Translations under genes and position numbers: made by a program
Source: Candidatus Berkiella cookevillensis
Lineage (GTDB): Bacteria; Pseudomonadota; Gammaproteobacteria; Berkiellales; Berkiellaceae
DNA: 64,000 bases
Direction of reading: 5' to 3'
Assembly: GCF_001431315.2 (NCBI RefSeq)
Contig: NZ_LKHV02000001.1
Coordinates: forward strand, 868,001-932,000
The notes under the pieces: model-generated
Seen by the model: only the letters and a program-made list of their open reading frames with translations
The model's database searches: none
Told to the model about the DNA's origin: nothing
Part shown: one piece after another, positions 1-8,874 of the stretch
How positions within the stretch are numbered: the first letter of the stretch is position 1
How the letters are laid out: the number at the start of each line of letters is the position of its first letter

Positions 1-920
1 TAAAAACCCACAGAATTATCCCCGTCATTACTACCTCCCTTGGATGTGGTTTTTATTTGCTCATGCCTTATATTGGTCTTTAAGCCTACTTTTTCATAGG
101 GCTTTGATTTTTGAGCGGGCTGGCTGTTTTTAAGATAATGACTGTATAAATCCTTTTGGTGACATACCCATAATGCAATAACCCAAGGAATTGTAAAAAG
201 CAGTAAAATTGCTTGAATCACCCAAAAACTCCAGTTGGGCAGTAATTGGCTGGTTACTGGAAAATAATAATGTGCCATTTCTGGAATGTTGGCAATAAAA
301 AGAATTTTTACAAAGGCAACAACTGTATATAAAAAGCTTCTCCAATAAAAACCTTTTACCATCATTTCACTGGTTTCTATAGACTCATTGGCATCGAGTC
401 TTTCTGTAAAAACCATTACAAAGGCAAAAATTTTAGGAATGAGTGCTAAAAGAACTAAGGTATACATAATGCTTGGTGCAAGGAAAGAAATGAGCAAAGG
501 CAAGGTAGGGAGCTTTAGAGCTGGTAGATTAATTGCAAAAAATAGCAGAATGCACCCCATAATAATCAGAAGTGGTAATACGCTTGCAGAGACAATGCTG
601 CCAATTAAACTAATAAAGCGTTCTAGAGAATAGAGAAACAAAGAAATCAGTGATGCAGGCTTTTGTACCATGTGATTATTGATAAGCATTACAATCATGC
701 CTAAGAGTGGCAATATGGCAATGGCTGTAAACATGACTGCCAGGCTTGCTTTGCTTTGATAGGCAGGGGGCGCTAGTTGGGGAGCCGTTACCATCAATAC
801 GCCCAAAACAATAATCAAGGCGCTAATAAAAGCAGTTTTGGGCAAAGAGCATATATAAGCTTTTAAACTGTATTTAAGTAGCTCTGGCCCGTTATGAGGT
901 TGATCGAAGTTAAATGTCAT
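1..920 (-). CDS. Multi-pass inner membrane protein, 3' end at or beyond the window edge
   Basis: I translated this frame by hand from an ATG at 918-920. It stays open to base 1, about 306 codons, and the last partial codon begins TA, so the stop may lie at the edge. The N-terminus (MTFNFDQPHNGPELLKYSLK) is polar. It is followed by about six hydrophobic segments, for example near residues 28-48, 65-82, 105-130, 137-165, 195-215 and 232-252. The C-terminus is a polar Lys/Ser-rich tail. The layout resembles bacterial membrane proteins of the YciC/glycerophosphodiesterase-membrane-domain type, but I do not recognise a family and assign no function. The gene is divergent from purU, with about 160 bp between the starts. 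The small plus-strand open frame at 388-633 is its antisense shadow. Confidence 0.7.
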   Translation of the reverse strand, partial: MTFNFDQPHNGPELLKYSLKAYICSLPKTAFISALIIVLGVLMVTAPQLAPPAYQSKASLAVMFTAIAILPLLGMIVMLINNHMVQKPASLISLFLYSLERFISLIGSIVSASVLPLLIIMGCILLFFAINLPALKLPTLPLLISFLAPSIMYTLVLLALIPKIFAFVMVFTERLDANESIETSEMMVKGFYWRSFLYTVVAFVKILFIANIPEMAHYYFPVTSQLLPNWSFWVIQAILLLFTIPWVIALWVCHQKDLYSHYLKNSQPAQKSKPYEKVGLKTNIRHEQIKTTSKGGSNDGDNSVGF

Positions 921-1041
921 TCTAAGTCCTTTTGAATGTACAATTTCTACTTTTAAGTTTAACCGATTTGTCACTGTTTGCTCCCTAAACTTCATCAGTA
1001 AAGGAATATAGTTACACTGATTTTAGTTAATCTCTTGAGGC

Positions 1042-1050
1042 TGGTATACT
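1042..1050 (+). promoter_or_regulatory. Putative extended -10 promoter element of purU
   Basis: TGGTATACT fits an extended -10 (TGn followed by TATACT, 5 of 6 to TATAAT). It would place a start of transcription near 1057, about 26 bp ahead of the purU ATG. No convincing -35 is seen, which is common for extended -10 promoters. Inferred from sequence only. Confidence 0.45.
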
Positions 1051-1082
1051 ATATTTACACTGAATAGTTATCTAGCTAAAAA

Positions 1083-1955
1083 ATGAAAGTATTAAAGCCT
1101 GAGCATATTGCAAGACTCCTCATTCGTTGCCCCGATGGACCTGGTATCGTGGCTTCAGTCACTACTTTTTTGAAAAACCACGGTGCTAACATCACTGATT
1201 TACAGCAGCACTCAACAGATCCTGAGGGTGGTAAATTTTTTATGCGGCTTGAGTTTCAAACGCCGCATTTAGATCTTTCTAAGCACAAACTAGAAGAGAC
1301 TTTTAAACAAGAAGTAGCACAATTGTTTAAAATGGATTATGAATTTCATTATGCATTACCTTTTAAACGTATGGCAGTGCTTGTTTCCTTGCATGATCAT
1401 TGCTTGCTTGAGATTTTATGGCGTTGGTCGCGAGGTGAGTTGGCCTTAGAAATTCCCTTTATTATCTCTAATCATAAAGAGTTGGAGCATTTCGCTCAGC
1501 ATTTCAAAGTACCTTTTCATTATATTCCTGTTGAAAAAGACCGGAAAATTGAGGCGGAGCAAGAGATTTTGAATTTATGTAAAGAGAGAGTCGATGGTAT
1601 TATTTTAGCGCGCTATATGCAGATCTTGTCTAAAGATTTTGTTGAGCAATACCCAAGCAAGATTATCAATATTCATCATTCATTTTTACCGGCTTTTGTG
1701 GGCGCAAATCCTTATCAGCAAGCTTATGATAAAGGTGTAAAATTGATAGGTGCTACCGCGCATTATGTGACAGAAGATTTAGATATGGGACCGATTATTG
1801 CCCAAGATGTTGCACTTGTAACACATCGTGATAGTCCCTATACCCTTAAAGAGTTAGGTCGCAATGTAGAACGTAATGTATTGGCAAAAGCGTTAGATTA
1901 TCATCTGGACGATAAAATCATTGTAGATGGTAATAAAACGGTTATCTTTGATTAA
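1083..1955 (+). CDS. purU: Formyltetrahydrofolate deformylase PurU
   Basis: Hydrolyses 10-formyl-tetrahydrofolate to formate and tetrahydrofolate in the cytosol, balancing one-carbon pools and feeding formate to purine synthesis. The 290-residue length and two-domain layout match the family. Residues about 9-85 form an ACT domain (LLIRCPDGPGIVASVTTFL). Residues about 92-285 form the formyltransferase-like catalytic domain, with ARYMQILS, then INIHHSFLPAF around N196/H198, and LDMGPIIAQ with D234; these are the Asn/His/Asp positions expected of this fold. The gene stands alone between a divergent membrane protein gene and an unknown gene 82 bp downstream. No strong Shine-Dalgarno precedes the ATG. 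Close relatives such as PurN lack the ACT domain, so confidence is high. Confidence 0.95.
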   Translation: MKVLKPEHIARLLIRCPDGPGIVASVTTFLKNHGANITDLQQHSTDPEGGKFFMRLEFQTPHLDLSKHKLEETFKQEVAQLFKMDYEFHYALPFKRMAVLVSLHDHCLLEILWRWSRGELALEIPFIISNHKELEHFAQHFKVPFHYIPVEKDRKIEAEQEILNLCKERVDGIILARYMQILSKDFVEQYPSKIINIHHSFLPAFVGANPYQQAYDKGVKLIGATAHYVTEDLDMGPIIAQDVALVTHRDSPYTLKELGRNVERNVLAKALDYHLDDKIIVDGNKTVIFD

Positions 1956-2037
1956 AAATGATTTGATGCGCTTATCAAGAGTGCTATTAAGTGTTATGGT
2001 GGAGGACAGTCAAACACTGATATTTTGAGGAATTAAC

Positions 2038-2661
2038 ATGCCAAAGCTTAGTTTCACGCAGATAAGCAGTATTGATGATAATGGTCTTGTAAATCCTAAA
2101 GATATAGAAATGGGGGAGGCAGGAGAGACACATCTAATTCCGCCAACCCTTTTATTTCATGCTCGTAAAACAAGTGCAGGATTTACTCGAACAGAGCAAC
2201 GCATTTATTCCAAATATAAGGGTGATCGATATTGGGCCTTAGAGGAATGTGAACCCAATCAATATGTCTTAGTTAAACATCATCAATCTCGTGAAGTTAT
2301 TGTTCCAAATGGTTCTTATATTTATGTTGTCATCAAAGATTTAAACAATAATCTTAAGTTACGCATAGGTATGGGGCGTCATGTTTTTTTAGCACAGCCA
2401 GAAAATATCGATAATGTAGTTATTGCAGGGGATATAAAATTTGCAGTAACGCAAAAAAATACTCAAAGCGCAGAGATTGTTTTTTTTAATAACAATTCCG
2501 GCGCTTTTCATGCAGTGGTAGGTGATAAATCGGTGTATGAGAGAAGGGCTGAGCTTACGCGCCAGTGTTTAGAAAAAGTAGGATTGCCGCTTCATAAATT
2601 TGTAGATGTAAATGAAAACCTTTGTTATGACACAAGCAAAAGAAGAAAAAGTGCTTTTTAA
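2038..2661 (+). CDS. Hypothetical 207-residue protein
   Basis: A well-formed gene: TTGAGG eight bases ahead of the ATG, and a hairpin directly after the stop. The protein (MPKLSFTQISSIDDNG...) is soluble, with no signal peptide or membrane segment. The middle alternates hydrophobic and polar residues (VIVPNGSYIYVVIKD, ELRIG-like and NVVIAGDIKFAVT stretches), suggesting a beta-rich fold. The end is basic (TSKRRKSAF). I do not recognise a family. It lies tail to tail with the ankyrin-like gene at 2727-5300 and, like that protein and the one at 5679-7427, could be a lineage-specific or secreted protein, but nothing here proves that. Confidence 0.75.
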   Translation: MPKLSFTQISSIDDNGLVNPKDIEMGEAGETHLIPPTLLFHARKTSAGFTRTEQRIYSKYKGDRYWALEECEPNQYVLVKHHQSREVIVPNGSYIYVVIKDLNNNLKLRIGMGRHVFLAQPENIDNVVIAGDIKFAVTQKNTQSAEIVFFNNNSGAFHAVVGDKSVYERRAELTRQCLEKVGLPLHKFVDVNENLCYDTSKRRKSAF

Positions 2662-2670
2662 GAAGTGGGG

Positions 2671-2698
2671 GTGCCATGATTCTTTTGAAGCATGGCAC
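2671..2698. terminator. Hairpin between convergent genes, probable bidirectional terminator
   Basis: GTGCCATG at 2671-2678 pairs perfectly with CATGGCAC at 2691-2698, and an inner TTC/GAA pairing extends the stem across one mismatch. It starts 10 bp after the stop of the 207-residue gene and ends 28 bp before the stop of the minus-strand gene. The T-run after it is weak (ATTTGTCG). Confidence 0.6.
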
Positions 2699-2726
2699 AT
2701 TTGTCGATAAGAAGTATTAGCTTGTT

Positions 2727-5300
2727 TTACCTATTGCTGAAAGAAGCACTTCTAGAGGCTTCTGGCTCAGGTTCTTGCTCCTGAGGTTTTGGGCCTTCTA
2801 TTTCCATATCTTTTTCTTTTACTGTTATCTCTGATACAGTGGCTTTGGGGCCTTCAGAATAAGAAACGGTTAGTGACGAAGCATGTTGACCTAGAGCGTC
2901 TTGTGGGCCGGAAGATTCTAGCTGAGAAATACTAGGTTCTGTTATTTTGCTGAACTTATCCAATAACTCAGGCGAGACTGTTTGTGCCTTAGCTCTTTCT
3001 TGAGTTTTATAGGTTTCAAGATTAGATTGGCTTTCTTTGATTATAGCATCATGCTTTACAGTGCCACTTATATTACTGATTTCAGACACACTTCGCTCTG
3101 GTGGTGAATTCCATTGTGTAAAGCCTTTGCCTGAAAATAGTCCCTTCAAGGTATCTCCCAGACGTGTACCAAAAGAACGCTCATAATGTGTTGTTTTTGC
3201 ACCCGCGTTTAATAGAGCATCTATTTTATCTTTGCTGTTTGCCAGCTGTAAGGCCTTGAACCCTTCTTTATTTTTTTGACTCAGGTCGCATTTATCTAGC
3301 AAGATTGGGAGTAATTTTTTTTGTAGCATATCTTCTTTACTGGATTTTGTAAGATCAGTTTTCAAATATTCGTGTAATGGATAAGAGCTTCGAATGATTT
3401 TTTGAGCGGTATCATTGCATAGATCAGAATCCATACCCGATCTTTGATAAATACTATAATCCCGACGAATATCTTGAAATACTTTTAGCATTTCTTGTAT
3501 CTTTTCTGGCGTTATATTTTCTTTTGTTGTTTTTTCTGTATTTTCAATAGCTGCCTCACCTGCTTTTACGAGAGAAGCAGGTGTTCCTGCACCAGAAAGA
3601 TTAAGTGGCACAACGGCCTCTGAATCAAAACCAATAGAACCATCGCTTTTAGGGAAATAATCTTGAGAAATTTTGAGTGTGATATCTTTTAAAGCATTCA
3701 AATTGCTTTCAGAAGGGTCTTTTTTATAAGCGGCATCGAGTGCTTCCATTGTCTGGAGATCTGCTGCAAAGGGAAAATATTCTCCAGCCCCCACATCTTT
3801 AGCAAAGGTTTTTAAGATATCATTTTGTTGATCCATATCTAGATTGTACTCTGCTTGTACCTCTTTGCTAGATGCTTTAATGAGTGTATCTATTTGTGCC
3901 TCTGTGAATTTTCCAGAGTCTTTTGCAATTTCTAATGGCGTCTTACCTTCTTTTCTTGCTGTTGATTGAGCAATATCTTGCGATAAATAAGATTTTAGTA
4001 CTTCAAAATCACCATTTTCTGCAGCTACAAACATTTTTTCTGCTATAAGGTCTTGCAATTCAGGAAATTTCCCTGTTTCTTTGAGGGTGTCTAAAAGCGT
4101 TTTGCCTTCTTTTGTTGTATCAAGTGGAACGATATTTAGGGTAAGGCCTTTGACAAAATTATCAAGCTCACCATCCTGGGCAAGTTTAAACATCTTTTCT
4201 GAAACGAGCATTAGGAATTCTTTCTTTGCTGTTTCATAGTCTTCTAGTGCTGTCTTTCTAAGAACATCATCGTCACTTGAGACCCTTTCTTCTCGAAAAT
4301 AAGAAAAACTTTTAAGCTGCTCAATATACGTTGAGCATATATCTTTTTCTTCTTTGGGGGCTGAACCACCTAGGCTATCATAAAATTGCTTGGCTAGACT
4401 TGCATGCTTGTCTATATCAAAACCTAATTCTTTACTTTTTGTATGATAATCTTGTATGCGTTCAAGGATGCTATCTGTGGGTAGCAATTGATCGTATAAA
4501 TTTCTTGCTATCTCAGTGCCAACCAACTGCGCAAATTTGTTTGCTGGAAGTCGTTCTGTAAATATTTTCTCTCGTGCTTCAGTAATGTTTTTTCTTATAT
4601 CTTCGATAGAGCGTCCTGCAGCTAATTCTTTTTGTGCGGCAGAAATTTCTCTGTTAATATCGGAAGAAAAATTTAACAAATAATTCTTTTGTAAATAATC
4701 AACAGTGGCTTGGAAAATTGGTGTATCCGTGTCGCCTAATTTTTTATTTAGGCGTGCGCCATTAATGGCCTGTAAAAGATTGTTAATATCTCTGCTTTGG
4801 CTTGCTGTTATTGTTTTTTCTTGCATCATTTTTATAGAAACATATTGTAGGGTTTTAAAGCGATAAGAGCTAATGATAGTATCTTGAATTTTTGATAACT
4901 CTTCTGGAGAGATATCATTTTTCTTTGCAACATCTTCCCAAAATTTATTCCATTTGGGATCTGATTTTAGACCATTGTCCAATTTTTCAAAGACAGCATC
5001 AATTTTTTGTGTATTTTCTTCTGTCATTGGTAGGAGCGTGCCTGATATATCTTTTAATAGATCTTCTAAATCGCTGGCACCAGGACAATGCGCTAAAAAT
5101 CCAACTTTGAATACATTCTGTAATGCGGTAGGGCTATTTTTATCTTTGTCGCCTTCTAAATTTTTAATGGTTTCATTAAAGAAACGTCTTCTGTCTCCAT
5201 CTATAATATCTTTTACATTTTTTCCACTTTCCTCTAATTTTGTATTGATGGCAATGAGTAAATCCATAGGAGAAGTAATGGTTGGCCCTTGGTTTGACAT
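2727..5300 (-). CDS. Large protein with ankyrin-like repeats, effector candidate
   Basis: An 857-residue hydrophilic protein from ATG 5300, without signal peptide or membrane segment and mostly predicted helical. Ankyrin-like units are readable: one around residues 425-475 (AAENGDFEVLKSYL, then EGKTPLEIAKDSGKFTEAQI) preceded by the similar EGKTLLDTLKETGKFPELQD, and one around 670-705 (EGFKALQLANSKDKIDALLNAG). The last 30 residues are rich in Glu and Pro and end in a small polar tail (EASRSASFSNR). That resembles the glutamate-rich C-terminal signals of Dot/Icm substrates. Ankyrin proteins of this size are common host-interaction proteins in Legionella and Coxiella relatives. That role is inferred; no catalytic domain was recognised and no secretion system gene lies in the window. 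A neighbouring effector-like gene follows on the same strand. Confidence 0.8.
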   Translation of the reverse strand: MSNQGPTITSPMDLLIAINTKLEESGKNVKDIIDGDRRRFFNETIKNLEGDKDKNSPTALQNVFKVGFLAHCPGASDLEDLLKDISGTLLPMTEENTQKIDAVFEKLDNGLKSDPKWNKFWEDVAKKNDISPEELSKIQDTIISSYRFKTLQYVSIKMMQEKTITASQSRDINNLLQAINGARLNKKLGDTDTPIFQATVDYLQKNYLLNFSSDINREISAAQKELAAGRSIEDIRKNITEAREKIFTERLPANKFAQLVGTEIARNLYDQLLPTDSILERIQDYHTKSKELGFDIDKHASLAKQFYDSLGGSAPKEEKDICSTYIEQLKSFSYFREERVSSDDDVLRKTALEDYETAKKEFLMLVSEKMFKLAQDGELDNFVKGLTLNIVPLDTTKEGKTLLDTLKETGKFPELQDLIAEKMFVAAENGDFEVLKSYLSQDIAQSTARKEGKTPLEIAKDSGKFTEAQIDTLIKASSKEVQAEYNLDMDQQNDILKTFAKDVGAGEYFPFAADLQTMEALDAAYKKDPSESNLNALKDITLKISQDYFPKSDGSIGFDSEAVVPLNLSGAGTPASLVKAGEAAIENTEKTTKENITPEKIQEMLKVFQDIRRDYSIYQRSGMDSDLCNDTAQKIIRSSYPLHEYLKTDLTKSSKEDMLQKKLLPILLDKCDLSQKNKEGFKALQLANSKDKIDALLNAGAKTTHYERSFGTRLGDTLKGLFSGKGFTQWNSPPERSVSEISNISGTVKHDAIIKESQSNLETYKTQERAKAQTVSPELLDKFSKITEPSISQLESSGPQDALGQHASSLTVSYSEGPKATVSEITVKEKDMEIEGPKPQEQEPEPEASRSASFSNR

Positions 5301-5445
5301 AGTACCCTCTCGAATAATGTTCTGAAATTATAAACAGTCTGTGTATAATGATTTATTTTGTATAACAGAAGTTCCCTGATCTGAACCAACTTTAAAGATA
5401 AATCTTCTCCTATGAAGGTTATGGATCAAGTAGTTACACCTGTGC

Positions 5446-5597
5446 GTATACTCTTCACATTCGAATTTTAGGTTTTGTTGACAGCGCTCCCTCACCTTAA
5501 TCTGCACTATTTGTACGCTCCTGGGGATTCGCACCCTTGCCGCCTCACACATTGTGCCCCTTGCGGGTAAAAATCGACTCTTATGAGTGTATAGGTA
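5446..5597. repeat. Dispersed repeat family E, copy 1
   Basis: About 150 bp including TATACTCTTCACATTCGAAT, TTTTAGGTTTTGTTG, ATTGTGCCCCTTGCGGGTAA and TTATGAGTGTATAGGTA. A shorter copy with the same order of blocks lies at 29485-29578, lacking the central part of this copy. It sits in the gap between the two large minus-strand genes. A 90-residue open frame across it (5328-5600, minus) looks accidental. Confidence 0.6.
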
Positions 5598-5678
5598 CAT
5601 AGAAAGACAAATAGATATTATTCAGTCTAGTGTATAATGAGAGCCTTAAAAAGATAATCAATGATATTTAATCATAGA

Positions 5679-7427
5679 TTATCGAGCTTTTCTCCTTTGA
5701 TATATATTGCTCTTTTTTGTGCTGCTAGGCGTTAAGCTTGGATCAGGGTTTTTATAGAAGAGTACATGTAAAAATGGATCTCTATTCAGCTTTTTGTTCA
5801 GCATATCTTTCGCAGGGCTAGGCGCTGATTTCTCGGCGATATTTTTTAATTTTGCATTGATTTGCTTTAGAAGGACTTTAAATACAGTGCTTTCAGTTTC
5901 ATTTTTTTTGTTTAGTGCAAAATGTTGATGAGGCGTATGGAGGGTTTCTGAGGCTATATCTATGGAATCAATGAGGATTAATTGTTTATTCAGTTGTGCT
6001 AACAAGAATTCTTGCATATCAGGTGTTAAATCATCATAGGCAATGGGTCTTGTTTTTCCAGTCTTTTTACCTAAGTGCAATTCTTTTTCTGCATTTCTTT
6101 CTGGATCTTGGATGCCAGCTTCAGTAAATACTGTCTTGGCAATTTTATTTTCTAATTTTTGTAAGAAAAAATCAGTATAGATGGGTGTAATTTTTTTGAT
6201 AAAATCGACAAGATGTTGATCTTTTAGGGTTGATAGTTTACTTGAGCTAAACATCGTTAATTCGTGATCAAATTCAATCATTGCTTGAATAATATTTATT
6301 GGGGCGTTATTTTCTTCTGGGGGTGTGATTTTTTGTGAAAAATCATTGCTGTGGCTAAGAGATAAAAAACTAGATTCTTTTAATTGTTCATAAGTCCATG
6401 CGGGTGAATCAATGCCTTGAACAGAATATACTTTTGTGCCCCTGTTCGTGAGTGCCTGTTGTATTTGCTTTATTCTGTCAGGATGGTCAAAAATAATATT
6501 GTTAGGATTGACTAAGAACTGGATGTCCACTAAAGCAGCGTTTTCTTGTTTAAATAGTGCAATTTGTGCTTGGACGAGTTCATCTCCTAAATATTGCATC
6601 AATTTTTTACGAGATTCGAATGATAGTGTTTTTTTTATTTCATCATTTTTTTGAGCCATTTTACTTTGTAAATACCATTCAGGCGCAAGCTCTGCAACAA
6701 TCATTAGCTCAACATCTTGACCCTTTTGTGCTTCTTTTTTTGCAATTGCTGTGGCAATAATGAGTAGCATTTGTACGTGCCCTGGATGAGGTGGGTTCAT
6801 TTCACTTTGCATATGTAAAATGATGCGTGAAACATGGCTTGGATTGTCTCTGGATGCCCATGTTACGACATCAGTGGGTACAAAATGCTGTGGCTGTCCG
6901 ATTCTATCTCGAATAGGTATAGATTGATTTTCATGAAGAGAGATATTTTCTACTGGCATGATTTCTGTTCGTGTTAAAGCAATATTTTCATGATTTAGTG
7001 CATAGAGTTTGTATGCACAATCTTTGCTATTATCAAGCATTGCGAATAAATTTTTTGCAGTTGTTGAAGGATGAATATCAATTCCACCTGTACCGTAGAT
7101 CATGATATTAAAGGGAATAGGATTGTTTTTATGCGTACCATCAGACAGGCTTAGTTGTACATTTGTTGGCAGTAAATGAGGATGTTTATAGAAAACATGG
7201 ATCAAATTTTGCAAATCAAAATATTTATTTTGCATACCTCCCACATATTCTAAATGAATAATCGCATTGGGATGTGCATTTGCTTGATGATGTATTTCGC
7301 AATAAAGATCGAGAAAATGGCTTCTATCTTGTTCAAAAATTGTATTTTGAAGCACCGTATTTGAACCATCATTTATCTGAAATTGCCTGTCTTTATTTGT
7401 GATTGTAATCTTAATAAAATCTGGCAT
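5679..7427 (-). CDS. 582-residue protein with a nucleotidyltransferase-like HxGH motif, effector candidate
   Basis: Soluble protein from ATG 7427, with no signal peptide. Residues about 195-350 look like a nucleotidyltransferase-superfamily (NadD/CoaD-like) core. There is a beta strand (VSRIILHMQSEM), then NPPHPGHVQMLLIIATAIA with H214-P-G-H217 as the HxGH signature, then a strand (VELMIVAELAP). Next comes TLSFESRKKLMQYLGDEL, which resembles the Arg-containing helix after the substrate loop of NMN adenylyltransferases. The expected C-terminal ISSTxxR-type motif was not found. The N-terminal 190 residues and the C-terminal helical, basic part (ending NIYQRRKAR) match nothing I know. It follows the ankyrin-like gene on the same strand but is separated from it by repeat E. 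A role in modifying a host or self nucleotide metabolite is speculation. Confidence 0.75.
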   Translation of the reverse strand: MPDFIKITITNKDRQFQINDGSNTVLQNTIFEQDRSHFLDLYCEIHHQANAHPNAIIHLEYVGGMQNKYFDLQNLIHVFYKHPHLLPTNVQLSLSDGTHKNNPIPFNIMIYGTGGIDIHPSTTAKNLFAMLDNSKDCAYKLYALNHENIALTRTEIMPVENISLHENQSIPIRDRIGQPQHFVPTDVVTWASRDNPSHVSRIILHMQSEMNPPHPGHVQMLLIIATAIAKKEAQKGQDVELMIVAELAPEWYLQSKMAQKNDEIKKTLSFESRKKLMQYLGDELVQAQIALFKQENAALVDIQFLVNPNNIIFDHPDRIKQIQQALTNRGTKVYSVQGIDSPAWTYEQLKESSFLSLSHSNDFSQKITPPEENNAPINIIQAMIEFDHELTMFSSSKLSTLKDQHLVDFIKKITPIYTDFFLQKLENKIAKTVFTEAGIQDPERNAEKELHLGKKTGKTRPIAYDDLTPDMQEFLLAQLNKQLILIDSIDIASETLHTPHQHFALNKKNETESTVFKVLLKQINAKLKNIAEKSAPSPAKDMLNKKLNRDPFLHVLFYKNPDPSLTPSSTKKSNIYQRRKAR

Positions 7428-7516
7428 ATATACATCTTATCCCATTATTTTGCTTTCTGAATCACTCACTTATATTTATTAGAGTCATATTTTAAATAAA
7501 GAGTTCAAAAAAAATC

Positions 7517-8768
7517 CAGGACAGCCAGATTAAGTTGATTTACCCAAAATCTTTGAGCTAGAATTCCTTTCAGTAATAGGGATATTTTTTAAGTTATGAC
7601 TTTAGCTCGCTCAGAACAAATAAATTTGAATGCCACGCCGTATTATCACGTCATGAATCGCTGTGTGCGCCGTAGCTTTCTATGCGGTTTTGATGAACTA
7701 ACACAGAAAGATTATTCGCATCGTAAAGCGTGGATTGTCGATCGATTAAAGTATTTGGCAGATATTTTTGCCATCAAAATCTGTGCTTATGCTATCATGA
7801 GCAATCATTATCATGTTGTGTTATATGTCGAAGATAAAGAGACTTGGTCAGAAGCAGAAATCATCCGTCGTTGGGCTTCTATTTTCCCCAAAGACGCTCA
7901 AGAAAATAAGCACTTAAAAAAGAAAATTCAGCTTTGGAAAGAGCGTTTGACGAGCATCAGCTGGTTTATGCGTTGTTTAAATGAAAAAATTGCGCGCGAT
8001 GTAAATGAAGAGGATGATACTGCTGGGAGATTTTGGGAAGGACGCTTTAAATCTCAAGCCTTGTTGGATGAAGGTGCATTGCTGAGTGCAATGGTTTATG
8101 TTGATTTAAATCCAGTCAGAGCTGGGATTACCACGACCCCAGAAGAATCGGAATTTACTTCCATTTATGAACGCATTCAGCATATTTCCAAGCAATTAAA
8201 AATCAATAAGCCAAAATCTATTAAACAGCTCAAGCGTGAAAAAGCAGATATATATAATAGCCTCATCCAACCCAAATCCTTAGTGCCTTTTGCAAACATC
8301 TCAAAACATCATTCACATGCCATTGATTTTAAACTGGTTGATTATTTAGAACTTGTTGATTACACAGGGCGAATAATTCGTGATGATAAAAAAGCGGGTT
8401 CTATTCCTGAGCATCTAGCACCCATCTTAAGCAGATTACAGTTTGAGCCTCAAAACTGGATATCATTAGTCAAAAATTTAGCTAAAAATTTTTCTCATGC
8501 AGTGGGAAGTGAAATTTTACTACTTAATTTTGGCAAAGAGAGAAGGAAAGCTTTAAAAGGCATTACTCAAGCAAAGAAATTATATTCAAGTACACACGTC
8601 GCCTAATTCAACATTTTACCCACATTCATCTGAGAATCATTCGTTCGATATATTATTCATAATTAAAGCTACCAATGATGGTAGCAGCTGCCAATTTATT
8701 ATTCGATTATTGTGTGTTTATTTATTTTTTATTGTTGGTATAAAGAATTTTTAATTATGGCTGTCCTG
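7517..8768 (+). mobile_element. IS200-like/RAYT element bounded by inverted REP-like ends
   Basis: The transposase gene at 7596-8606 lies between CAGGACAGCCAGATTAA (from 7517) and TTAATTATGGCTGTCCTG (ending 8768). The two are inverted copies sharing CAGGACAGCCA at the outer edge. A related copy lies far away at 19964-20003. Inside the right flank a 7-bp hairpin (8668-8674 with 8679-8685, loop ATGA) has no T-run and may be part of the element. No target duplication was identified. Whether the unit moves, or is a domesticated RAYT with its cognate REP sequences, cannot be told from one copy. Confidence 0.6.
7596..8606 (+). CDS. REP-associated tyrosine (Y1/HUH) transposase, IS200-like
   Basis: A Y1-type HUH transposase that nicks and joins single-stranded DNA. 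The N-terminus carries the typical start (LNATPYYHVMNRCVRRSFL). The metal-binding HUH motif is IMSNHYHVVLYV, with H71 and H73. The family signature VYVDLNPVRAGI lies near residues 163-174. At 336 residues it belongs to the long RAYT type with an extra C-terminal basic region; classic IS200 TnpA is about 150 residues. The frame is intact, with no stop or frameshift, so it may be functional. It is flanked by inverted GGACAGCC repeats, as expected of RAYT genes and their REP substrates. It is unrelated in function to the dacB gene that follows on the other strand. Confidence 0.88.
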   Translation: MTLARSEQINLNATPYYHVMNRCVRRSFLCGFDELTQKDYSHRKAWIVDRLKYLADIFAIKICAYAIMSNHYHVVLYVEDKETWSEAEIIRRWASIFPKDAQENKHLKKKIQLWKERLTSISWFMRCLNEKIARDVNEEDDTAGRFWEGRFKSQALLDEGALLSAMVYVDLNPVRAGITTTPEESEFTSIYERIQHISKQLKINKPKSIKQLKREKADIYNSLIQPKSLVPFANISKHHSHAIDFKLVDYLELVDYTGRIIRDDKKAGSIPEHLAPILSRLQFEPQNWISLVKNLAKNFSHAVGSEILLLNFGKERRKALKGITQAKKLYSSTHVA

Positions 8769-8830
8769 TTTTTTTGTTAGACAGAATTATTCACGCAAAA
8801 GGGACATGGTTTAAAATAGTGATTATACGT

Positions 8831-8858
8831 GGATGGGACGAACAAGCTCGTCCCATCC
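8831..8858. terminator. Strong hairpin downstream of dacB
   Basis: GGATGGGACGA (8831-8841) pairs perfectly with TCGTCCCATCC (8848-8858) over 11 bp with a 6-base loop. It lies 17 bp past the dacB stop on the minus strand. There is no T-run on either side, so it may stabilise mRNA ends rather than act as a classic terminator. Confidence 0.5.
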
Positions 8859-8874
8859 AAAGAGGAGGGATGAG

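Noticed and set aside
388-633. 81-residue plus-strand frame
   Set aside because: Antisense to the membrane protein gene at 1-920, which has consistent membrane helices through the same bases.
5328-5600. 90-residue minus-strand open frame
   Set aside because: It spans the E repeat, has odd composition (many Arg and Cys), and no ribosome site; treated as accidental.
8668-8685. Hairpin after the RAYT gene as terminator
   Set aside because: Seven-pair stem but no T-run; more likely part of the mobile element.
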